Of a DNA stretch of 64,000 nt, positions 18,435-25,226 are shown one piece after another. Position 1 is the first letter of the stretch, and every line of letters starts with the position of its first letter. The translations under genes and the position numbers were made by a program. The notes under the pieces were generated by a model, which was not told the DNA's origin, did no database searches, and worked only from the letters and a program-made list of their open reading frames with translations. This stretch comes from Helicobacter sp. 13S00401-1 (GTDB taxonomy: Bacteria; Campylobacterota; Campylobacteria; Campylobacterales; Helicobacteraceae): assembly GCF_002272925.1 (NCBI RefSeq), contig NZ_MLAR01000009.1, positions 1 through 64,000 on the forward strand, in the 5' to 3' direction.

Positions 18435-19103
18435 ATGTTTAAATTAAGAAATTTACCTAATCCAGTCGATGCTTTCAAAGATTTTTATAGCGAAGAAGCT
18501 TTTGCATACCACCATGGAAAACACCACCAAGCCTATGTAACTAATCTAAATAATCTAATCAAAGGCACAGAGTTTGAAAACGCTAAGCTTTATGACATCA
18601 TAGAAAAATCAAGTGGAGGCCTTTTTAACAACGCTGCTCAGATTTACAACCATGACTTTTTTTGGGACTGCTTTGCTCCTCTTGAAGGTAGCAAAAACAA
18701 AGGTGGCTGCTTTGGCTGCATGAGTAGTGAGCTTAAAAAGGCTATAGAATCTAAATTTGGTTCAATAGAAAAGTTTAAAGAAGAGTTTATTAAAGCTGCT
18801 AGCACACTTTTTGGATCAGGTTGGACTTGGCTAGTTTATAACCTAGAAAGTAAAAGTTTAGAGATAGTTCAAACTTCTAACGCACAAACTCCTATAAAAG
18901 AACACAAAGTTCCACTTTTAGTAGTTGATGTTTGGGAACACTCTTATTATATAGACTATAAAAATTTACGCCCAACTTATTTAGAAAAGTTTTTTAACCA
19001 CATCAATTGGGCTTTTGTTAGTCAAGCCTATGAATGGGCGCTTAAAAACGGCAAGGGCACAGTTGCGTTTTATATAGATTCTATACACCCTGAAGAAAAA
19101 TAG
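18435..19103 (+). CDS. sodB: Iron superoxide dismutase
   Basis: Cytoplasmic Fe/Mn-family superoxide dismutase, 222 residues. Metal ligands are H26 (YHHGKHH), H73 (YNHDFFW), D165 and H169 (DVWEHSYY). The FNNAAQ and FGSGWTWLV segments match the Fe type. Two features differ from common SodB: a Cys pair at C92 and C95 (GGCFGCMSS) in the loop that usually reads like GGEPTG, and a tail of about 20 residues past the normal end. AAGGAG lies before ATG, and TATACT in 18340-18434 is a possible -10. A strong hairpin follows the gene. Confidence 0.94.
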   Translation: MFKLRNLPNPVDAFKDFYSEEAFAYHHGKHHQAYVTNLNNLIKGTEFENAKLYDIIEKSSGGLFNNAAQIYNHDFFWDCFAPLEGSKNKGGCFGCMSSELKKAIESKFGSIEKFKEEFIKAASTLFGSGWTWLVYNLESKSLEIVQTSNAQTPIKEHKVPLLVVDVWEHSYYIDYKNLRPTYLEKFFNHINWAFVSQAYEWALKNGKGTVAFYIDSIHPEEK

Positions 19104-19129
19104 TTTTTAATCTATCTTTTTTTAAAACT

Positions 19130-19166
19130 TTGAAGTGCTTTTTTAAGCACTTCAACTTTGTTTTTT
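19130..19166 (+). terminator. Intrinsic terminator of sodB
   Basis: TTGAAGTGCTT (19130-19140), loop TTTT, AAGCACTTCAA (19145-19155), then CTTTGTTTTTT. The 11-bp perfect stem with a U-rich tail is a standard intrinsic terminator; being symmetrical it could also act on the trpB transcript coming from the other side. Confidence 0.85.
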
Positions 19167-19178
19167 ATGCCCTTTTAT

Positions 19179-20552
19179 TTATCTTTCTTTATTCTTCTTA
19201 TCTTTTTTGGCTATCTTGTCTTTTTTCTTCTCTTTAGTTTTAGTGGTATTAGTTTTATCTTCTTGCATACTTTCTAGCTCAGCTTCTAAGAAAACCTTCC
19301 ATCTATCTTTATCTAAGACTTTAGCAGTTATAAATATATCTTTATCGCCTCTCCCACTTACGTTTACTACTATATTTTTACCTTTTACTTTTTTGCAAAC
19401 TTTTAAGCAACCTGCAAGGGCGTGAGCAGATTCTAAGGCTGGAAGTAAGCCTTCATTTTTAGCAAAAAACTCTAAGGCTTCTAGAGCTTCTTTATCTCTA
19501 GCATACAAAAACTCAACCCTTTTTTTCTTACCTAAGTTTGCAAGCTGAGGACTTATGCCGCCATAATCAAGTCCGGCTGAGATTGAGTGAGTTAACTCTA
19601 GTTGGCCATTTTCATTTTGAAGGAAAAAGCTTTTATAACCTTGAGCTATACCAACTTTTGCGTAGCCATTCATCCTCATAGCATGCTCTCCTACCTTATC
19701 GCCAACTCCACCAGCTTCAACACCTATAAGACGCACTTTTTTAGATTCTATATAGTGGCTAAAAGCACCCATAGCATTACTTCCACCACCAACGCAAGCT
19801 ATGACATAATCAGGCTTGCCTTTAAAATAAGTCTTAGTTTGTTTTAGTAACTCCTTACTTATGATACTTTGGGCATCACGAACCATATCTGGATAAGGAC
19901 TTGGGCCAAGTGCACTGCCTAAGACGTAAAATATATTTTTAGAATCTTTACTCCACTCGCGCAAGGCCTCATTAACAGCATCTTTTAAAGTCTTTTCACC
20001 ACTTTCTACACTTACTACTTTAGCCCCAAAGCGTTCCATTATAAAAACATTAGGCCTTTGGCGTTTTATATCTACACTACCCATGTAGATAACACACTCC
20101 ATACCTAGATAAGCACAAGCACTAGCAGTCGCAAGACCATGCTGACCAGCACCAGTTTCTGCTATAACCTTCTTTTTACCCATCTTTTTAGCTAGCAGGA
20201 CTTGAGCTAGGGCATTATTAATCTTATGAGCACCAGTGTTAGCTAGGCCTTCAAACTTTAAATAGATGTTATTGTCAAGTAGCTTTGAAGAGTTTTTAGC
20301 ATGCATTAAAGGAGTAGGGCGAGAGATGAAGTTTTTTTGTAAGAATTTTAGTTCTTTTTGAAAAGCCTTTGTTTGGAAGATGTTTTTATAGGCTTGTTGT
20401 AACTCATCTAAGGCTACATATAAAATCTCTGGTATATAACAACCCCCAAAGTCTCCAAAGTAGCCCTCTATACTTTTTAAACTTTTAGGCAAACTTGCAC
20501 TTAGGTTATCTGATGCATTTGCGTGCTTCTTTTTTTTTATTTTGTTGGTCAT
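19179..20552 (-). CDS. trpB: Tryptophan synthase beta subunit, divergent with lysine-rich ends
   Basis: PLP enzyme that condenses indole with serine to tryptophan. The start is ATG 20552, with AAGGATAAGC upstream, rather than the longer frame from 20627; this gives 457 residues against about 395 in usual TrpB. K110 (TGAHK) binds PLP, E132 (AETGAGQHG) is catalytic, and VGGGSNA, ESAHAL and VSGRGDKD are kept. Two near-invariant segments differ: KREDLNHTG reads KFEGLANTG, and GLDYPGxGP reads GLDYGGISPQ. Both ends are extended and lysine-rich (TNKIKKKKH; a tail of KTKEKKKDKIAKKDKK type). It stands apart from trpA. PLP chemistry is secure; partner and substrate preference are open. Confidence 0.82.
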   Translation of the reverse strand: MTNKIKKKKHANASDNLSASLPKSLKSIEGYFGDFGGCYIPEILYVALDELQQAYKNIFQTKAFQKELKFLQKNFISRPTPLMHAKNSSKLLDNNIYLKFEGLANTGAHKINNALAQVLLAKKMGKKKVIAETGAGQHGLATASACAYLGMECVIYMGSVDIKRQRPNVFIMERFGAKVVSVESGEKTLKDAVNEALREWSKDSKNIFYVLGSALGPSPYPDMVRDAQSIISKELLKQTKTYFKGKPDYVIACVGGGSNAMGAFSHYIESKKVRLIGVEAGGVGDKVGEHAMRMNGYAKVGIAQGYKSFFLQNENGQLELTHSISAGLDYGGISPQLANLGKKKRVEFLYARDKEALEALEFFAKNEGLLPALESAHALAGCLKVCKKVKGKNIVVNVSGRGDKDIFITAKVLDKDRWKVFLEAELESMQEDKTNTTKTKEKKKDKIAKKDKKNKER

Positions 20553-20663
20553 GCTTATCCTTTTTATATACATTTTATCAAAAAGCTTAGGCCTAAAAGA
20601 GATTTTGTAACTAAAATGCGTGTACAAAAAGATAAACTTAAGATTTTAGTAGGAGTTTTTGAT

Positions 20664-20789
20664 ATGAGTCTAACTTCAGCCTTTGATTTAAGTAAGCCTA
20701 TAGGCAACATAGAAGTTTTTAGTACAATAGTTGTTGTGGTAGTGATTTGTGCTGCTATATTTTTAGTTCTTAGAAGCATGAAGCCTTGA
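20664..20789 (+). CDS. Small single-pass membrane protein (41 residues)
   Basis: Short frame starting MSLTSAFDLSKPIGN, with one hydrophobic helix at about 19-36 (FSTIVVVVVICAAIFLVL) and a basic end RSMKP. The ATG at 20664 is preceded by TAGGAG at 8 nt. A longer upstream extension in frame would run into trpB on the other strand and lacks a ribosome-binding site. It lies 52 nt before nadD-rsfS and probably shares its promoter region. I do not recognise a family; the N-out, C-in orientation is suggested by the positive tail. The clear Shine-Dalgarno, helix and spacing are the support. Confidence 0.5.
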   Translation: MSLTSAFDLSKPIGNIEVFSTIVVVVVICAAIFLVLRSMKP

Positions 20790-20841
20790 ATCTTGATATA
20801 TCTTTATAGATATCAAAAGTAATCATGAAAGTTAAGCAGGT

Positions 20842-21708
20842 ATGAATCTAGCCCTTTTTGGAGGAAGTTTTGATCCACCACATATTGGTCATCAAAAAAT
20901 AGTTGCCTTAGCCTTAGAAAAGCTAAAACTAGACTTGCTTATCATCATGCCAGCTTTTATAAACCCTTTTAAAGAAGCAACACTTTTTGATCCTAAAACT
21001 AGACTTAGGTTTTCTGAAAGAGCTTTTGGTAAGTTTGCTAAAGTTAGGATTATGGATAGGGAGCTTTTAAAAAAAGATAAGTCTTATACTATAGATACAG
21101 TTAGATTTTTAAAATCTTGCTTTAAACCAGAAAAATTTTATCTACTCTTAGGTGAGGATAATCTTAAAGGTCTTTCTTTATGGAAGGAGTATGAAAGCTT
21201 AAAAAAGTTAGTGACTTTTGTAGTTTTTGGTAGAAAAGGTTACACAAAATGTGAAATAGATTCTAAGTTTATATATATAGATATGGATGAAGATATAAGC
21301 TCTACTAAGATAAGAAAGTACTTAGAGGGTATAAAAAAAGACCTCTGGGAAGAGGAAGTATTAAAACCATTAGGAGAAAAAATGAACTACTTAGAAAGTA
21401 TAAAAACAATTTTAGAAGATAAAAAAGCAAGCAACATAGAAGTTATAGACTTGAAAGATAAAGATTATATAAGTGATTATGTAGTAGTTGCTACGTCTAT
21501 GGCTGGGAAGCACGCAGAAAGCCTACTAAACTATTTAAAAGATGACTTAAAACCAAAGGGTGTGAAGTTTTATGCAGTAGATGATAGCAATAGCGATTGG
21601 ATAATAGCTGACTTAGGAGAGATAATAGTACATATACTAACTGAAGAGTATAGAAACAAGTATCAGTTAGAAGACTTTTTAAAAGAAGAGTTTCTAACTA
21701 GAAAGTAG
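20842..21708 (+). CDS. nadD: Fused nicotinate-nucleotide adenylyltransferase and ribosome silencing factor
   Basis: A 288-residue two-domain protein. Residues 1-180 are NadD, which adenylates nicotinate mononucleotide in NAD synthesis: GGSFDPPHIGH (7-17) and ISSTKIR (152-158) are the nucleotidyltransferase motifs. Residues 181-288 are RsfS (YbeB/Iojap), which binds L14 and blocks subunit joining: VIDLKDKDYISDYVVVATS, KHAESLL, and GDLGEIIVHI-type text (ADLGEIIVHILTEEYR). The genes are often adjacent but separate in bacteria. An internal ATG at 21382 (residue 181) has TTAGGAGAAAA in front, so free RsfS may also be made. waaF starts 2 nt after the stop. Confidence 0.9.
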   Translation: MNLALFGGSFDPPHIGHQKIVALALEKLKLDLLIIMPAFINPFKEATLFDPKTRLRFSERAFGKFAKVRIMDRELLKKDKSYTIDTVRFLKSCFKPEKFYLLLGEDNLKGLSLWKEYESLKKLVTFVVFGRKGYTKCEIDSKFIYIDMDEDISSTKIRKYLEGIKKDLWEEEVLKPLGEKMNYLESIKTILEDKKASNIEVIDLKDKDYISDYVVVATSMAGKHAESLLNYLKDDLKPKGVKFYAVDDSNSDWIIADLGEIIVHILTEEYRNKYQLEDFLKEEFLTRK

Positions 21709-21710
21709 TT

Positions 21711-22916
21711 ATGTCAGAGTGTGAAGTTAAAAAAGAAAAGCTAGTACTTATAAGACTGCCAAACTGGCTAGGAGACTGCATCATGCTAACTCCTACTTTA
21801 GAACTTTTAAAGAGGATTGAAGGTGTGCAGGTAGTCTTAGTTGGCAATAAGATTTCTTTAGCACCTTTTTCGCGTGATAGTTTTATAAAAGATTTAGTTA
21901 TAGATAGCACTAAAGAAGATTCTAAAAAAAGCACTTTTAAACTACTAGCTAGAGTTAAAAACGTAGCTAGACTTGCTAAAGACTTAAAAGCAAAGTATAA
22001 CTTTGAGTATGCACTAACTTTTCAAAATGCATTTTTTTCTGCCCTCTTATTACGTCTTAGTGGAGCTAAAATAAGGATAGGCTACTCAGGATTTAGATCT
22101 TTTTTACTAACCCATCCTATAAATAAGGCCCTAGGAAAACCACCAGTTTGCAAGCATCAAATCTTAAGCTATGCTACCTTACTAATCCCCCTAGTCTCTA
22201 AGCTAAATTTAGTCTCAAAAACCTTACACCTTCCTAACTATTTTAACTCTAATCTAAGCCCTGCACAAAAACTACTTTTTGAAAACATAGGTCCTATGAA
22301 GCTAAAAGCTAGAAGTATAAAGCAGATTAAAACTAAAAAAAACTTAGTGCTTGGCATATCTCCAGGAGCAGCTTTTGGTCCTTCAAAGATGTGGCTTATA
22401 GAGTACTTTGCTGAAGTGGCTAGCTATTTTTTAAATAAAGACTATGAAGTTAGAATCTATGGTGCCCCTAGTGAAGAAGAGCTAGGAGAAAGACTTAAAT
22501 CCTTGGTTGCTAAAAGCACTACTAAGTTAGAGCTTTTTAATAATCTAATAGGTAAAACTGATATAAAAACGCTAATAGATTCTATAAATGAGTGTAATGT
22601 GCATATAGGCAATGATAGTGGTAACTCTCAAATAGCTACTGCTTTAAATGTGCCTGCTATATCATTTTATGGGCCTATGGGTGAAAAGTGGGCCTATCCA
22701 TGGAGTGTTAAAGAAAATGGAGTTGATAGTGGTATAGAAGAAGGAGATCATACATTTTTAGGTAACTCAGTGGCTATTACAAAAGACTTACCCTGTCTTG
22801 GCTGTAAAAAAAGAGTGTGTCCTTTAAAGCATCATAATTGCATGAGGCTTATAACTCCAGATGAAGTTATAGACCTAGTTACTTACTTAGTTAATCACAG
22901 CCTTCAAAAGGTTTAG
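21711..22916 (+). CDS. waaF: Lipopolysaccharide heptosyltransferase II family protein
   Basis: GT-B glycosyltransferase (family 9) that adds heptose from ADP-heptose to the inner core of LPS on the cytoplasmic face of the inner membrane. The N-terminal LIRLPNWLGDCIMLTPTLE (13-31) and the donor-side SPGAAFGPSKMW and HIGNDSGNSQIATALNVP segments with FYGPMGEKWAYPW are typical of WaaF. Length of 401 is a little over the usual 320-350, with an insert near 205-225 (KLKARSIKQIKTKK). A C-terminal Cys-rich part (CLGCKKRVCPLKHHNC) is also seen in relatives. It starts 2 nt after nadD-rsfS and overlaps the convergent next gene by 30 nt. Confidence 0.85.
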   Translation: MSECEVKKEKLVLIRLPNWLGDCIMLTPTLELLKRIEGVQVVLVGNKISLAPFSRDSFIKDLVIDSTKEDSKKSTFKLLARVKNVARLAKDLKAKYNFEYALTFQNAFFSALLLRLSGAKIRIGYSGFRSFLLTHPINKALGKPPVCKHQILSYATLLIPLVSKLNLVSKTLHLPNYFNSNLSPAQKLLFENIGPMKLKARSIKQIKTKKNLVLGISPGAAFGPSKMWLIEYFAEVASYFLNKDYEVRIYGAPSEEELGERLKSLVAKSTTKLELFNNLIGKTDIKTLIDSINECNVHIGNDSGNSQIATALNVPAISFYGPMGEKWAYPWSVKENGVDSGIEEGDHTFLGNSVAITKDLPCLGCKKRVCPLKHHNCMRLITPDEVIDLVTYLVNHSLQKV

Positions 22917-23585
22917 ATGACTTAGTGCATCTTTTTTAAGGCTAGGGTTTTTAAGCATATCTAATAGACTAAAAGTTACTATGCACTTTACACCTTTAAA
23001 CTCTAAAATCTTACCCATAGCATCTTTTAAGTCCATGTCAAATAAGGCCTTAGCTAAACTCTCACCAAAAAAAACAGCATACTTTTTATCTACTAACTCT
23101 TCTTCTAAGTAGGGCTTACAAGTTTTGATATGAGTTTGTAAGGGTAGGGAAGTTCCACACTTTACTAAGCTTAAAAAGCAAGCATCTTGCAAGCTTAGTT
23201 TATAGACATTTATAGCTATATTTTTTAGAATCTCATTTACTTTAGTATCACTTAAAAGGCCACTTTCTTCTACATCTAGCACGGGCGCTATAAAGGCAAA
23301 GCTTGCTTTTTGGTTAAGAGTAAGAGAGGGCTTAGCGCTATTAGATCTATCACAAAGCTTGCAGTTTAAGATTTTTTCTTCTAAAGATAAAGTAGTGCTT
23401 AGTGCTTGTTTTTTCTCTAAAAGGGCTTTAGCAAAACTAGTTTGCTTTAAACTTTTAGATTCCAAACTAGTGTCTTTAGGGTATATATCTTCATTTAACA
23501 AACCCTTACTTACGTACTCAACACCTAGAGATTCTAGTTTATAGAGTTTCTCTAGGGTCTTTAGCCTATCTAGGTAGGAAAACAA
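22887..23585 (-). CDS. Uracil-DNA-glycosylase-fold protein, active site degenerate
   Basis: Protein of 232 residues whose C-terminal two thirds resemble family 4 uracil-DNA glycosylases. The four Fe-S cysteines seem present: CKLC (about 75-78), VKCG and IKTC. The catalytic GEAPGxxE loop is replaced by IAPVLDVEESG and the later HPS motif is not evident, so DNA glycosylase activity is doubtful. The N-terminal 70 residues are charged and of unknown role. The first codon is TTG at 23585, five nt after the aspA stop, without a good Shine-Dalgarno, so coupling to aspA translation is likely. The last 30 nt overlap the end of waaF on the other strand. Confidence 0.65.
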   Translation of the reverse strand: MFSYLDRLKTLEKLYKLESLGVEYVSKGLLNEDIYPKDTSLESKSLKQTSFAKALLEKKQALSTTLSLEEKILNCKLCDRSNSAKPSLTLNQKASFAFIAPVLDVEESGLLSDTKVNEILKNIAINVYKLSLQDACFLSLVKCGTSLPLQTHIKTCKPYLEEELVDKKYAVFFGESLAKALFDMDLKDAMGKILEFKGVKCIVTFSLLDMLKNPSLKKDALSHLNLLKAVIN

Positions 23586-23590
23586 ACTAA

Positions 23591-25003
23591 CTACTTTTTG
23601 CCCATTTTTTCCATGCGAGGATTAAGCATATTTTCAGGTTTAAGTAAGTTATCTAACTCATCTTTATTTAAGTAGTTATGTTCTAAAACTAGATCATAAA
23701 CGCTTTTGCCAGTTTTTAGTGCTTCTTTTGCAATCGAAGCTGATATCTCATAGCCTAGTACTGGGTTAAGTGCAGTAACTATGCCTATTGAGTGAAGTAC
23801 TAACTCTTTGCATCTTTCTTCATTAGCTGTTATTCCAACTATGCATTTATCAACTAGAGTTTTAAAAGCGTTATTCATCATCATAATAGATTCTAAAAGT
23901 CTTGAAGCTATAACTGGCTCAAATACATTTAGTTGAAGTTGACCTTCAAGGGCTGCTAGACTTACTGTTACATCATTACCTATAACTGCAAAGCAGACTT
24001 GGTTTACTACTTCTGGTATAACTGGGTTTACTTTACCTGGCATGATGGAGCTTCCTGGCTGCATCTTAGGAAGATTTATCTCATTTATACCAGTTCTTGG
24101 ACCACTGCTTAGTAGTCTTAAGTCATTACAGATCTTAGAGATTTCGCCAGCTACTCTTTTTAAAACTCCACTTACTTGTACATAAGCTCCTGTATCTTGA
24201 CTAGCTTGTATTAAATCATGTGCTATCTTATAATCCCTACCAGTTATCTCTCTAAGATATTTTTCAACTGTGTGTTTATATTTTGGGTGAGAATTTATAC
24301 CTGTTCCTATGGCTGTTCCACCAAGATTTATCTCTAGAAGTAATCTATCAGCTTCTGCAACCCTGTGTATGCAGTTTGCTACTGTAGTTGAGAAGGCATG
24401 AAACTCTTGACCTAAGGTCATAGGAACTGCATCTTGAAGTTGGGTTCTTCCCATTTTTATTACGTGCTTAAACTCTTTAGATTTTTCTAAAAACGCATGT
24501 TGTAAGGTATCCATAGTATCTCTTAAGATTAGCGTTCTTTCATATATGGCCATCCTTAAAGCTGTAGGATAGGTGTCATTAGTTGATTGAGAAAGGTTTA
24601 CGTGATCGTTTGGATGGCAGTACTGATACTCACCTTTTTTATGGCCCATGATTTCTAAAGCTACATTTGCTATAACTTCATTTACGTTCATATTAGTAGA
24701 AGTACCCGCTCCTCCTTGGATGATGTCAACTACAAATTGATCATGAAACTCTCCATCTAAGATTCTATCGCAAGCCTTTACTATAGCATCTTTAATCTTA
24801 GAATCTAAAAGACCTAGCTCAAAGTTAGCTAATGCTGCTGCTTTTTTTACTTGCACAAAAGATCTAACTAAAAAGTCATAAAAACCTATATTTCTACCTG
24901 ATATATCAAAATTACATAATGCTCTATATGTTTGTACTCCGTAGTAATATTTATTATCTATTTCTAGCTCACCTATGAAGTCGTGTTCTATTCTAGTGCT
25001 CAT
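23591..25003 (-). CDS. aspA: Aspartate ammonia-lyase
   Basis: Fumarase/aspartase superfamily enzyme that converts aspartate to fumarate and ammonia; in Campylobacterota it supports growth on amino acids and supplies fumarate as electron acceptor. The signature GSSIMPGKVNPVIPE is clear, with catalytic serine in that loop, and GGAGTSTNMNVNEVIAN plus NDTYPTALRMAIYE are the other conserved segments. 470 residues is normal. GGAGATGAGTAA precedes ATG 25003. The UDG-fold gene follows directly. 25004-25226 is the promoter gap shared with pflA. Confidence 0.93.
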   Translation of the reverse strand: MSTRIEHDFIGELEIDNKYYYGVQTYRALCNFDISGRNIGFYDFLVRSFVQVKKAAALANFELGLLDSKIKDAIVKACDRILDGEFHDQFVVDIIQGGAGTSTNMNVNEVIANVALEIMGHKKGEYQYCHPNDHVNLSQSTNDTYPTALRMAIYERTLILRDTMDTLQHAFLEKSKEFKHVIKMGRTQLQDAVPMTLGQEFHAFSTTVANCIHRVAEADRLLLEINLGGTAIGTGINSHPKYKHTVEKYLREITGRDYKIAHDLIQASQDTGAYVQVSGVLKRVAGEISKICNDLRLLSSGPRTGINEINLPKMQPGSSIMPGKVNPVIPEVVNQVCFAVIGNDVTVSLAALEGQLQLNVFEPVIASRLLESIMMMNNAFKTLVDKCIVGITANEERCKELVLHSIGIVTALNPVLGYEISASIAKEALKTGKSVYDLVLEHNYLNKDELDNLLKPENMLNPRMEKMGKK

Positions 25004-25226
25004 TTACTCATCTCCATTAAATTTATGATGGATGATTGTACTACTTTTGCTAATAAAAAGACTGGTAAAGTAAAGTTTTTGCCACTTTATGTACTTTAAA
25101 GCCCATATTCGTGTAACTTTTATAGAATATGTGTGTAGAGAAACTACACTTAAAATACCTGCTTATAAATATAAAATAAAGGCTAAAATAAAACTATATG
25201 AAATGCCTAAAGGTAAGTATGTAAAT

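Noticed and set aside
20564-20779. Minus-strand 71-residue frame upstream of trpB
   Set aside because: It overlaps the trpB promoter and the opposite-strand small membrane protein and lacks a ribosome-binding site; the plus-strand frame has one.
25089-25226. N-terminal extension of pflA
   Set aside because: Starting here removes the signal peptide needed for a periplasmic protein; ATG 25227 with AAAGGTAAG is better.
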